The position numbers and the translations under genes were made by a program. This document shows, piece after piece, positions 7,547-15,388 of a stretch of 64,000 nucleotides of DNA. The notes beneath the pieces are model-generated. The model saw nothing but the letters and a program-made list of their open reading frames with translations, was not told where the DNA came from and searched no databases. The first letter of the stretch is position 1. Every line of letters begins with the position of its first letter. This stretch comes from a virus. The stretch covers positions 1-64,000 of the IMG/VR virus record IMGVR_UViG_3300036770_007495; one strand, given 5' to 3'.

Positions 7547-8506
7547 ATGAATCTGCTCGCTGAATTCACTCAACTGTCCCGCGTCTCTGAAATTGATATT
7601 CCTGCTGAATATTACAATCGCATTCGCACCAATCATGCAAATGTTGATGCCATCTTTGGTGATGGTATTCTGCCAGGTAGTGTGTTTACCATTGCTGCTC
7701 CTGGCGGCACTGGCAAGTCTGTGTTCTTGCTGCAATTATGCGAAATGCTTGCCAATGATTATCGCATTGGCTACATGAGCGGCGAAGAAAACATTTACAT
7801 GGTGGCTCTTGCTGCTCGTCGTCTGCAGTGCCGAGATGTGCGCATTGCATCTGAAAGTCGCTTGTCCAAAATTCTTGAAGCCATTCAGGATCACGACTTG
7901 CTGATTCTGGATAGCTTTCCTTGCATTGTGTATGACTTGCCGGATGCTGATGAATACAGCAAACAAAAGCAGAGCACTCGCAATCTTGAGCTCATCATCA
8001 AAGCTGCCAAACAAAGCAAATGCTCCATTGGTTTTGTGCTGCACATGACCAAAGATGGCAAGTTCAAAGGCAGCACTGATCTCAATCATGCTGTGGAGTG
8101 CAATGTGTTCATCAACAAAGATCCAGAAGATGAAAGCATTCGCATCATTGAGACTCGCAAAAATCGACTGGGCCCGTGTGGCGAATGGCGCTTTGCATTT
8201 GGCTTTGCTGGCTACAACTTCAACAATGTGCTCATTAGTGAAGCTGATGCTGCTGCAGATGCTCATCAGACCACTCGCGGCAAAGCTCGCAACAAGCAAC
8301 TGCAGCAGATTATGGAACTGCGCGAGCCTCCGCACATCACTGTGGAGCGAGTGTGTGAGACTCTTGATGTTGATGCACAGCGTGCCAAGTATCTGCTGTG
8401 GCTGCTCACCAGCGAGAACAAGCTTGTCAAGTTTGGCCGCGGCAATGAATGTGTGTGGAAGCACAAAGATGTTGTAAAAAGTAGTTGCGAAACACAACCA
8501 GTCTAA
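7547..8506 (+). CDS. RadA/Sms-like RecA-fold ATPase
   Basis: The ATPase core shows Walker A A-P-G-G-T-G-K-S-V, a segment Y-M-S-G-E-E-N-I-Y-M-V-A-L-A-A-R-R-L like the RadA E-x-x-x-Q-V-x-x-R-A-x-R-L region, Walker B L-L-I-L-D-S-F, and T-R-K-N-R-L-G, equivalent to the RadA K-N-R-F-G motif. No N-terminal zinc finger and no C-terminal Lon-like domain are seen; a winged-helix-like tail follows instead. It probably acts in recombination or branch migration during replication. I start at the Met giving M-N-L-L-A-E-F; an upstream ATG (7469) would add 26 low-quality residues. Confidence 0.8.
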   Translation: MNLLAEFTQLSRVSEIDIPAEYYNRIRTNHANVDAIFGDGILPGSVFTIAAPGGTGKSVFLLQLCEMLANDYRIGYMSGEENIYMVALAARRLQCRDVRIASESRLSKILEAIQDHDLLILDSFPCIVYDLPDADEYSKQKQSTRNLELIIKAAKQSKCSIGFVLHMTKDGKFKGSTDLNHAVECNVFINKDPEDESIRIIETRKNRLGPCGEWRFAFGFAGYNFNNVLISEADAAADAHQTTRGKARNKQLQQIMELREPPHITVERVCETLDVDAQRAKYLLWLLTSENKLVKFGRGNECVWKHKDVVKSSCETQPV

Positions 8507-8530
8507 TACATACCAACATAAATTCACTAT

Positions 8531-8773
8531 ATGAGACTCAGCAAATTGTACACCATTGAGCTTACTGATGGCACATCTGTGGATGTAGAGGTCAATGTGG
8601 ATGTGGATGATAAGTTTTGTGAAAACAATGAACACTCTTACATGTTTGATGATGCAGGTTTGACAGATGAACAAATCTGTGAAGCAGAGAGCATTGTTGA
8701 TAACAGCATTGAAGAGTGGGCTGAAGCAATGTTGTTGGGTGAAGATGATGAAGACAACTTCGATGAAGATTAA
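8531..8773 (+). CDS. very acidic small protein
   Basis: Eighty residues with about one third Asp/Glu, ending G-E-D-D-E-D-N-F-D-E-D, no Pro and no membrane segment. Such proteins can act as DNA mimics or inhibitors, but nothing here proves that. It ends inside the first bases of a structured RNA element. Confidence 0.65.
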   Translation: MRLSKLYTIELTDGTSVDVEVNVDVDDKFCENNEHSYMFDDAGLTDEQICEAESIVDNSIEEWAEAMLLGEDDEDNFDED

Positions 8774-8851
8774 AAGGGTGCGATGCGGTTAGTGACGCAT
8801 ATGAGGCAACTCTGGCTTAGGCAAATTGGTGCAATTCCAATCACCCTTTTT
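8772..8851 (+). ncRNA. three-hairpin structured RNA with T-tail, tRNA-like outline
   Basis: The ends pair (AAGGGTG with CACCCTT) and enclose a hairpin ATGCG/CGCAT with loop GTTAGTGA, a small GAG-GCAA-CTC hairpin, and ATTGG/CCAAT with loop TGCAATT. The outline is tRNA-like (acceptor, D-like and T-like arms) but there is no normal anticodon arm and no CCA. Both arm loops resemble those of the RNA at 29425-29566. The T-run suggests it also works as a terminator. It could be a small functional RNA or a decorated terminator. Confidence 0.5.
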
Positions 8852-8853
8852 AG

Positions 8854-8882
8854 TTGATTTTGCCAATGTTCTAAGCTAATAT
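8854..8882 (+). promoter_or_regulatory. early-type promoter
   Basis: TTGATT, 17-nt spacer, TAATAT, then 5 nt to the ATG at 8888. The -35 box overlaps the T-tail of the preceding structured RNA. Confidence 0.6.
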
Positions 8883-8887
8883 GTGTC

Positions 8888-9445
8888 ATGAGCAAAACTC
8901 TCTTCATCCACATCAAAGATCCAACAACTGATTTCTTGGAGCGCATCTACAAAGATGCAAAGAGGTGCACCATTGTGCGCACCATACTTCCCAAAGATGT
9001 GATGAATGATCTCATCAGGAATCATGATCAAGTTGTGATGATGGGACATGGTTGTTCCAATGGTTTGTTTGGCGATTCAACTGCATACATCATTGATGAA
9101 CGCAATGTTGAAGCATTGTCAAGGAAAGACAACAATGTGTTCATTTGGTGTTATGCCAACAAGTTTGTAGAGAATCATCAGCTCAAAGGCTTTTCAACTG
9201 GAATGTTCATCTCTGAAGATGCAGAAGCTCAATGGGCTTTGGGCTCTGCACTCTATAGCAAGAGTGACGAGCACAGCATCATTGAGTCCAATTATTTGTT
9301 TGCTGGGCTTGTGCGCCGAAACTTGAACAAACCCATTGCTGAGTTTGCGCATTGCATCAAAGAAAACTATGCGCCAGAGAATCTGGTTGCAGCAAACAAG
9401 AACGCTCTCATTTACAACAGCGAAAAACTCAAACTCTTTATTTGA
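8888..9445 (+). CDS. unknown protein with a possible caspase/CHAT-like His-Cys pair
   Basis: The 185-residue soluble protein has V-V-M-M-G-H-G-C-S-N-G-L-F-G (about residues 49-62) followed 30 residues later by V-F-I-W-C-Y-A-N-K-F. A strand ending in x-G-H-G and a second ending in x-C-x-A/S is the catalytic layout of caspase-like (CHAT/gingipain) peptidases. The overall length is short for that fold, so it may be only fold-related. If real, it would be a phage cysteine peptidase or an inactive relative. Confidence 0.6.
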   Translation: MSKTLFIHIKDPTTDFLERIYKDAKRCTIVRTILPKDVMNDLIRNHDQVVMMGHGCSNGLFGDSTAYIIDERNVEALSRKDNNVFIWCYANKFVENHQLKGFSTGMFISEDAEAQWALGSALYSKSDEHSIIESNYLFAGLVRRNLNKPIAEFAHCIKENYAPENLVAANKNALIYNSEKLKLFI

Positions 9446-9446
9446 T

Positions 9447-9623
9447 ATGTCAGCAGGCAAAGGAGACAAACTACGCAAAGGTGCAGACTTACAGGCATAC
9501 TGGAACAATTATGACGAAATCTTTCGCAAGAAAACAGTTGAACAAAGTGCAATTGCCATGCATGATGAGCAACAATCCAACCCTACACCCAATGAAAAAC
9601 CATCCGAAGAATCTAGCCAATGA
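9447..9623 (+). CDS. conserved small phage protein, M-S-x-G-K-G-D-K-x-R type
   Basis: The 58-residue basic-then-polar protein starts M-S-A-G-K-G-D-K-L-R-K-G and continues Y-W-N-N-Y-D-E-I-F-R-K-K, the pattern of a small family seen in many phages and bacteria whose function is unknown. The start follows the previous stop by one base (TGATATG). Confidence 0.72.
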   Translation: MSAGKGDKLRKGADLQAYWNNYDEIFRKKTVEQSAIAMHDEQQSNPTPNEKPSEESSQ

Positions 9624-9780
9624 TGTGACCATGTGGCTTGTCAAGTACATGACGTGCTTGTATGGCTTGCTGTTTGCATTGCATTTCTTTGCAATCACTC
9701 AGCAGCAGGAGCCTGTGCCTCTTGTGATGCCATTTGAGTATGGCAACATCTACATGCTCAACATTACTCGCGTTGCTTGA
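9592..9780 (+). CDS. short single-pass membrane protein
   Basis: About 62 residues with one hydrophobic segment (Y-M-T-C-L-Y-G-L-L-F-A-L-H-F-F-A). It overlaps the end of the previous gene in another frame and its TGA overlaps the next ATG (TGATG). A start at 9562 is also possible. Confidence 0.5.
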   Translation: MKNHPKNLANDVTMWLVKYMTCLYGLLFALHFFAITQQQEPVPLVMPFEYGNIYMLNITRVA

Positions 9781-10022
9781 TGATGCTTTACCAACTCATT
9801 ACAGCTGCAGGTTGCAGACACATCTTAAAGAGCAATGATGTTGTTCGCAACAAAGTAGCCAAAGCCATCAATGAAGCAGTTGCAATGGGGCATTACAGTG
9901 TATGCCTCAAGATGACTCTGACTCATGATCTCATCAATGAATTGATCCACATGGGATACGATGTATCCACAGATCATGATGAACGAACTCAAACACTGAC
10001 TCACATTTCCTGGAAAGAATAA
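9780..10022 (+). CDS. small alpha/beta protein, paralogue of the gene at 6384
   Basis: Eighty residues with K-V-A-K-A-I-N-E-A then L-I-N-E-L-I-H-M-G-Y-D-V and a C-terminal H-I-S-W. This matches the layout of the minus-strand gene at 6384-6653. It is translationally coupled to the gene before it by a TGATG overlap. Function unknown. Confidence 0.65.
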   Translation: MMLYQLITAAGCRHILKSNDVVRNKVAKAINEAVAMGHYSVCLKMTLTHDLINELIHMGYDVSTDHDERTQTLTHISWKE

Positions 10023-10023
10023 C

Positions 10024-11094
10024 ATGGGCGGCAATCTTCTCAAAACCTGGAATCTACCAGAAAAGCGTATTCCTACTTCGGAATACAATCAAATCAAAGA
10101 CGAGCTCTGCAACAAGTTTCAAACAGACTTCTCTTGCAATCGTCCTGTGTGGGGCACGCGTGCGTATGTTGCTCCCAGCATTCGTGACAAAGAGACACAT
10201 GGCGACCTTGACATCATCATGGGTCGTTTCACTGATGTTGATGTTCACATGATGTGGAAAGGTGAGCAGGACTTTGGCAAATATCTTGAACAGGAATTTG
10301 GATACAAGCCATTCAAGAACAGCAATGTATATTCCTTCCCTTATCAAGGCTTTCAAGTGGATGTAACGTTTCATCCAATTGAGCATGTTAAGATGGCCAT
10401 TGATTACTCTTCTTGGGGAGATCTCGGCAACATCATGGGCCGAGTGTTTCACAAAATGGGTCTACATTTTGGTCATACAGGTCTTTCCTTTTGGATTCGT
10501 CAAGGATTGTTTGATGCCAATGTTCAGTGGAGTGATTCTGATCACATCTATCACAAAACTGTGTTGACTACCAACATGGAAGACATTTGTGAAGTTGGTG
10601 GATTTGATTACAAGCGCTGGAGCCAAGGCTTTGATACTGAAAAAGATGCTTTTGATTTTGTCATCAACTCCAAGCATTTCAACAAAGAGTTGTTTGCTTT
10701 GGAGAATCTCAATCACACCAACCGCACGCGCAATCGCAAGCGCGGCATGTACATGCGTTTTGTTGAGTATGTTGCCAATTGTGATAAAGTAGGCATTCCA
10801 TTTCGCAGCAAACATGAATACTCTTTGCTTATGCAATGCAGGTATTCTCAACTGCAGCGCGACATCAACAACTTTAGACTTGTTTATGAAATTGACAAAG
10901 TGGTCAAAGAAAAAGTCAATGGCAAGCTTGTCGCTGAATGGTGCAACTTGTCTGAAAATGATGGACCACTGATTGGCAAAATCATGAGCGAAGTTCGTGA
11001 CGTTGCCAAGTACATTCTTCTTGAAATGAGCCAAGAAGAAATTAAACAGTTTGTTGTTGATATGCATGCAAAATGTGTTAAAGTGAATAACTGA
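10024..11094 (+). CDS. nucleotidyltransferase-fold protein
   Basis: The 356-residue protein has T-H-G-D-L-D-I-I-M (residues about 59-67), the G-x-D-x-D metal site of Pol beta-type nucleotidyltransferases, preceded by V-A-P-S-I-R-D-K-E. The C-terminal part is helical and basic in the middle (R-T-R-N-R-K-R-G-M-Y). It could transfer nucleotides to RNA or a small molecule. It sits upstream of DNA ligase with no terminator between. Confidence 0.72.
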   Translation: MGGNLLKTWNLPEKRIPTSEYNQIKDELCNKFQTDFSCNRPVWGTRAYVAPSIRDKETHGDLDIIMGRFTDVDVHMMWKGEQDFGKYLEQEFGYKPFKNSNVYSFPYQGFQVDVTFHPIEHVKMAIDYSSWGDLGNIMGRVFHKMGLHFGHTGLSFWIRQGLFDANVQWSDSDHIYHKTVLTTNMEDICEVGGFDYKRWSQGFDTEKDAFDFVINSKHFNKELFALENLNHTNRTRNRKRGMYMRFVEYVANCDKVGIPFRSKHEYSLLMQCRYSQLQRDINNFRLVYEIDKVVKEKVNGKLVAEWCNLSENDGPLIGKIMSEVRDVAKYILLEMSQEEIKQFVVDMHAKCVKVNN

Positions 11095-11140
11095 AGACAA
11101 AATATTAAATCTGGCATTTATGCAGCATAATTCACCTAGC

Positions 11141-12238
11141 ATGACACTACCAACACTCTATTCTCGCACCAGCACAGGTGCCATTCAAAAATGGTTCATT
11201 GAAATCTGTGATGATGCATATCGCACCATTTATGGTCAAGTTGATGGCAAGTTGCAGTCAACAGAGTTCACCATTTGCAAGCCCAAGAACGAAGGCAAGG
11301 CAAATGCTACAACTGGTGCAGAGCAGGCTCTCAAAGAAGCCAAGGCTTTGTGGAAGAAAAAGAAAGACAGCGGATGTTTTGAAGACATCAACGACATTGA
11401 CAAAATGTTGTTTACAGAGCCCATGCTTGCCAAGAAGTATGAGGATTATGCAGATGAAATCGAATTTCCTGTCTATTCTCAGCCCAAGCTGGATGGCATT
11501 CGTTGCATTGCTCGCAAGGATGGTCTTTGGAGTCGCAATGGCAAGAAGTTTGTTAGTGTGCCTCACATTGAACAAGCACTCAAGCCAGTGTTTGAATTAC
11601 ATCCCAATCTAGTTTTGGATGGTGAATTGTATTGCGACAAGTTCAGCAATGACTTCAATGCCATTTGTTCTCTGGTCAAAAAGACCAAGCCAACGGAGCA
11701 AGATTTGAAAGACTCTGCAGCAAGCATTCAGTATTGGGTGTATGACTCTGATGTCAAAAACAAATTCCGTCTGCGGTTTTATGATGTTGTGCAAAGCACA
11801 ATTGACATGGTTGCAAGTGACTTTATTCGTGAAGTACCAACCGAGTTTGTGCAGAACAAACCTTATCTTGATTCATTATACGAGAAGTACATCAATGAAG
11901 GCTATGAGGGTCAGATGGTGCGCCTTGACAAGCCATATGAAAACAAACGCAGCAAAAGCCTGCTCAAGCGCAAAGAATTTCAGGACAAGGAATACACTAT
12001 CCTGGATGTCATTGAAGGTGAAGGCAACCGCTCTGGTGGCGCTGGTGCAATGACATTTGAGAACGAGCAAGGCACACGATTCAACAGCAACATCAAAGGC
12101 TCTCGTGAGTATTGTGCACAACTGCTGCGCGAAAAAGATCAGCTCATTGGCAAGCAGGCCACTGTCAAGTTTTTCAATCTGACACCTGACAATGTGCCCC
12201 GCTTCCCGTTTGTAACAGCAATCCGTGACTATGAGTGA
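11141..12238 (+). CDS. ATP-dependent DNA ligase
   Basis: Nucleotidyltransferase motifs are all visible: motif I Q-P-K-L-D-G-I-R (adenylated Lys about 116), motif III L-V-L-D-G-E-L-Y, motif IV E-G-Y-E-G-Q-M-V-R, motif V S-K-S-L-L-K-R-K. The N-terminal about 80 residues look like a WGR-type DNA-binding domain and the C-terminus is an OB fold. It seals nicks during replication. The start is M-T-L-P-T-L-Y; an ATG at 11120 would add seven residues. Confidence 0.92.
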   Translation: MTLPTLYSRTSTGAIQKWFIEICDDAYRTIYGQVDGKLQSTEFTICKPKNEGKANATTGAEQALKEAKALWKKKKDSGCFEDINDIDKMLFTEPMLAKKYEDYADEIEFPVYSQPKLDGIRCIARKDGLWSRNGKKFVSVPHIEQALKPVFELHPNLVLDGELYCDKFSNDFNAICSLVKKTKPTEQDLKDSAASIQYWVYDSDVKNKFRLRFYDVVQSTIDMVASDFIREVPTEFVQNKPYLDSLYEKYINEGYEGQMVRLDKPYENKRSKSLLKRKEFQDKEYTILDVIEGEGNRSGGAGAMTFENEQGTRFNSNIKGSREYCAQLLREKDQLIGKQATVKFFNLTPDNVPRFPFVTAIRDYE

Positions 12239-12563
12239 TAACAAAAATATGCAAGACCTCAAACTCGAATACACTGAACCTGACAAGGTCTATGAAACTG
12301 TGGAAACTAAACCACAAGAGCCTCAATATCGTTATTATGAAATTGAGGTGAGTCGCAGACAGACTGCTTTTGTGAATGTGCGAGTGCCACACAATGTGGA
12401 GCTCACTCACCGCAATGCTCTCGGCATTGCTGAAAAAGCAGTTGCTGATCTTATTCGCGGATATGATTGGGAGGAAGACTTCCCCATGGACATTGATGTG
12501 GAGCACTTCAAAGAGGTGACTGAATCAGAAGCAACAGCATACGACGTTTATGAGCACAACTGA
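12231..12563 (+). CDS. hypothetical acidic protein
   Basis: 110 residues, Glu-rich at the N-terminus, then Y-R-Y-Y-E-I-E-V-S-R-R-Q-T-A-F-V-N-V-R-V-P, suggesting a small beta domain. The ATG overlaps the last codons of the ligase gene (translational coupling). No family recognised. Confidence 0.65.
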   Translation: MSDNKNMQDLKLEYTEPDKVYETVETKPQEPQYRYYEIEVSRRQTAFVNVRVPHNVELTHRNALGIAEKAVADLIRGYDWEEDFPMDIDVEHFKEVTESEATAYDVYEHN

Positions 12564-12858
12564 AACTGATACTCGCTTCTCAACCATTGCGCTCAGCATG
12601 CTTGGTGGTGTTGCATTGTTTATCATCACTGCCTTTTTAAGTTCAGATGCAAAGCCAAAACACAATGCACTGACACCTGAAACAATGGCAGATTATGTCA
12701 TCAATGAAATGCCTGATAGTGTTTTGCGACGCAATCTTCTCATTGTGTTTGGTGCTGAATATGGTGAAGACTCACAAGAGCTCAATGATTTGCTCAGCAT
12801 GTTCTCTCAAATGAAGATTGATCAACTGCAAAAGCAACGTAGCAAAGATTCTCTGTAA
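12550..12858 (+). CDS. single-pass membrane protein
   Basis: 102 residues with one TM segment near the N-terminus (I-A-L-S-M-L-G-G-V-A-L-F-I-I-T-A-F-L) and a helical polar C-terminus. It overlaps the previous gene by 14 nt. Function unknown. Confidence 0.65.
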   Translation: MSTTETDTRFSTIALSMLGGVALFIITAFLSSDAKPKHNALTPETMADYVINEMPDSVLRRNLLIVFGAEYGEDSQELNDLLSMFSQMKIDQLQKQRSKDSL

Positions 12859-12863
12859 AACAG

Positions 12864-12891
12864 TTGACTGTCTGCAGATTTGCATTATAAT
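12864..12891 (+). promoter_or_regulatory. early-type promoter of the RNA ligase 1 gene
   Basis: TTGACT, 16-nt spacer, TATAAT, then exactly 6 nt to the ATG at 12898. This rules out the upstream in-frame ATG at 12880, which lies before the -10 box. Confidence 0.75.
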
Positions 12892-12897
12892 GAATGC

Positions 12898-14082
12898 ATG
12901 AACAATTATCTTGCTCAACACTTTTGGAACTACGAAACCAATTGCATTGATGGTCTGAAGCTGTGGAGTGCTCTGCAGCCGCACATTGCAAAAGGTGAAC
13001 TCATTGTCAACGAAGGCAAAGGTGATCGCGAAGGCCTCAAGCTTGTAACCTATTCCAAGACCTATCAGTACGAACACAATTCTGTTGCATGGGATCCTCT
13101 TGTGCAGCATTGCCGCGGCATCATCTTTGATGCAACTGATGACTACAAGATCGTAGCTCTTCCCTTCTCCAAGTTCTTCAACTATGGTGAAGGCGGCATT
13201 CATTATCCTTCCGCTGGTGCTGAGATTGAACAGGTTTGGACCAAATATGACGGTTCACTGTTCATCATCTTTCATTGGAAAGATAAGTGGCATGGAACTA
13301 CCCGCGGATCACTCAATTCAGATATTGGACAGGTGGGTCAGCAGATTCTGGATAGCTATGTGCACAATGGATTGGTTATGCATCGAGATTACACTTATCT
13401 TGCAGAGTTGATTTACAAGGAAAATCAAATTGTTGTAAATTATGGTGATGATCGCAAGCTTGTGCTGCTTGGTGTGCGTAATCGTTATGCAGGCCATGTT
13501 TATATGCCTGATTGGATCATTGATCGCTTTCATGGTGGATTGACAATTAAGCCGTTTGAAGTTGCTCGTCGTTGGAAATTTGCAAACAAAGAAGAAATGC
13601 TTGCATGGCTCAACCAAACCAAAGGTACTGAGTTTGAAGGCTTTGTGGTGCACTTCTCTGATGAAACTGTTTTCAAGTTCAAGTCTGAAGACTACATGCG
13701 TCTGCATCGCATCATTGCTCAGTTCACGTTCAAGCGTGTGCTGGAAGCTGTGCAGCTGCATCAAGAAGAAGAAATTCGCAAGGCATTGCCAGAAGAGCTC
13801 ATCCCTGAATTCGATCGTTACAAGTGGATGATTGAAGACAAAGTGGACAGCATCATTGCATATGTTGACAAGATTGTGCACAATGCTCCAAAAAGCTCTC
13901 GCAAAGAGTTTGCACTTTATTTGCAACAGTATTACAAAGGTACAGATGCAATGAAGTATGCATTCAAGTACATTGACTTTGAAATGAACGTTGACAAGCT
14001 TGGCGAGCACATTTTGCAAAGCTTGCGCCGCGATGACTTTGAAGTTGCAGAGGACAAAAACAAAGATGATATTGATTCATGA
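12898..14082 (+). CDS. rnlA: T4 RnlA-type RNA ligase 1
   Basis: The 394-residue protein has the ligase motif W-T-K-Y-D-G-S-L-F (Lys about 116) and the P-F-S-K-F-F-N-Y-G-E segment characteristic of T4 Rnl1, upstream of motif I. It joins 5'-phosphate to 3'-OH RNA ends; in T4 it repairs the anticodon loop cut by PrrC together with Pnk, which is also in this window. Length matches T4 Rnl1. It has its own early promoter and its TGA overlaps the next ATG. Confidence 0.92.
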   Translation: MNNYLAQHFWNYETNCIDGLKLWSALQPHIAKGELIVNEGKGDREGLKLVTYSKTYQYEHNSVAWDPLVQHCRGIIFDATDDYKIVALPFSKFFNYGEGGIHYPSAGAEIEQVWTKYDGSLFIIFHWKDKWHGTTRGSLNSDIGQVGQQILDSYVHNGLVMHRDYTYLAELIYKENQIVVNYGDDRKLVLLGVRNRYAGHVYMPDWIIDRFHGGLTIKPFEVARRWKFANKEEMLAWLNQTKGTEFEGFVVHFSDETVFKFKSEDYMRLHRIIAQFTFKRVLEAVQLHQEEEIRKALPEELIPEFDRYKWMIEDKVDSIIAYVDKIVHNAPKSSRKEFALYLQQYYKGTDAMKYAFKYIDFEMNVDKLGEHILQSLRRDDFEVAEDKNKDDIDS

Positions 14083-14432
14083 GAAACAACAGACCAGAAG
14101 TGTATCGGCTTCCAGCTAACAAAGAAGACTTCTTGCGCAAGTCCATGTCACTTGCATATGATGTTCGTGTCGATGAATTGGATTGCAGCAAAAGCATGTG
14201 CAGGACACAAACAGACCAAACCATTGAGCAGGTGCTGCAACATTGTCTTGCAGACAGCAAAACACATTACACCATGATTTTGCGTGATCGTAGAGATTAT
14301 GGCGGCAATTTGTATTTTGAAGTGGGAGCATCCACAATGATGAATACACCAGATTATTTTCTGTGGATTGACTTGACAGTAGAAAATGGTCGCAAGCTCA
14401 TTGAAGATTTTAATTTGGAACGTCTGCAGTAA
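14079..14432 (+). CDS. hypothetical protein
   Basis: 117 residues, soluble, with R-D-R-R-D-Y-G-G-N-L-Y-F-E-V in the centre. It is coupled to the RNA ligase gene by an ATGA overlap. No family recognised. Confidence 0.62.
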   Translation: MRNNRPEVYRLPANKEDFLRKSMSLAYDVRVDELDCSKSMCRTQTDQTIEQVLQHCLADSKTHYTMILRDRRDYGGNLYFEVGASTMMNTPDYFLWIDLTVENGRKLIEDFNLERLQ

Positions 14433-14436
14433 CTAG

Positions 14437-14465
14437 TTGCACAACACAAACTTATACACTATAAT
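14437..14465 (+). promoter_or_regulatory. early-type promoter of the PRPP-synthetase-like gene
   Basis: TTGCAC, 17-nt spacer, TATAAT, 5 nt to the ATG at 14471. Confidence 0.68.
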
Positions 14466-14470
14466 ACAAC

Positions 14471-15331
14471 ATGATCGAAATCATTGCACACAGTACAAAC
14501 AAGCCCATTGCTTACGAACATTTCTTCTTCGGTGGTGGTGAGCAACACATCAAGCTCAATCAGAAGGATCTTGCAGATGCTTATAGTGCAACCATTTGGC
14601 TTCATTATAGCCAGGATTCAGACATTTGGAAGTTGGCATTGATTGTTGATGCGCTGCGTCGTGCTGGTATTCACATTCTGCACCTCAATATTCCTTACTT
14701 CCCTGCTGCTCGTCAGGATCGTGTTTGTGTTGCTGGTGAGCCTCTGTCTGTCAAAGTGTTTGCAGACTTCATCAATGCCATGAAATTCAGCCGTGTGACC
14801 ATTTTTGATCCTCACAGCGAAGTCACTCCTGCTCTGCTTGAAAATGTCAAAGTCGTTGACAATGCGCAGTTTGTGGGTGCAGTCTTGGGTGAGCTCAATG
14901 CACTTGATGGCACTGGCAAAACTGTGCTGGTGTCTCCTGATGCAGGCAGCAACAAGAAAGTCGCCAATGTTGCCAAATACTTGTACAACATCAGCGGCAA
15001 AGAAGTTGCTGTTGTGCGTGCTGACAAGCTGCGCAATGTTGCTACAGGTCAAATCATTGAGACCACAGTTTATGCAGATGATTTGACTGGCAAGAATTGC
15101 TTCATCATTGATGACATTTGCAGCAAGGGCGGAACGTTCTGTGCATTGGCCAAAGTGCTCAAAGCCAAAGGTGCTGCACAAGTGACTCTTGTGGTGTCTC
15201 ACTTTGAAGGTACTGCTGATATGCGCATTCTCAAGGAGTCTGGCATTGATGAAGTCATTACCACTGACAGCAAGCCCTTTGTGACTCGCAACAACAACCT
15301 CATCATCAAGAGCATCAAAGCATTCATGTAA
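14471..15331 (+). CDS. prs: ribose-phosphate pyrophosphokinase-like protein (possible ADPR-PP synthetase)
   Basis: The 286-residue protein is a phosphoribosyltransferase-fold kinase: an R-Q-D-R-V motif (P-Y-F-P-A-A-R-Q-D-R-V), V-T-I-F-D-P-H-S, and the PRPP loop F-I-I-D-D-I-C-S-K-G-G-T. Canonical Prs makes PRPP from ribose-5-phosphate and ATP. It is followed directly by a NAMPT-like gene. Adjacent Prs-like and NAMPT-like genes are the layout of the phage NARP1 pathway, in which the first enzyme pyrophosphorylates ADP-ribose. Which substrate is used cannot be told from sequence. Confidence 0.88.
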   Translation: MIEIIAHSTNKPIAYEHFFFGGGEQHIKLNQKDLADAYSATIWLHYSQDSDIWKLALIVDALRRAGIHILHLNIPYFPAARQDRVCVAGEPLSVKVFADFINAMKFSRVTIFDPHSEVTPALLENVKVVDNAQFVGAVLGELNALDGTGKTVLVSPDAGSNKKVANVAKYLYNISGKEVAVVRADKLRNVATGQIIETTVYADDLTGKNCFIIDDICSKGGTFCALAKVLKAKGAAQVTLVVSHFEGTADMRILKESGIDEVITTDSKPFVTRNNNLIIKSIKAFM

Positions 15332-15336
15332 ATAAG

Positions 15337-15365
15337 TTGACTTCAATTGGGAAATACTGTATAAT
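15337..15365 (+). promoter_or_regulatory. early-type promoter of the NAMPT-like gene
   Basis: TTGACT, 17-nt spacer, TATAAT. Unlike most promoters here it leaves an A-rich leader of about 20 nt before the ATG at 15389. Confidence 0.7.
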
Positions 15366-15388
15366 AACAACGTAACAGAAAAACAAAC

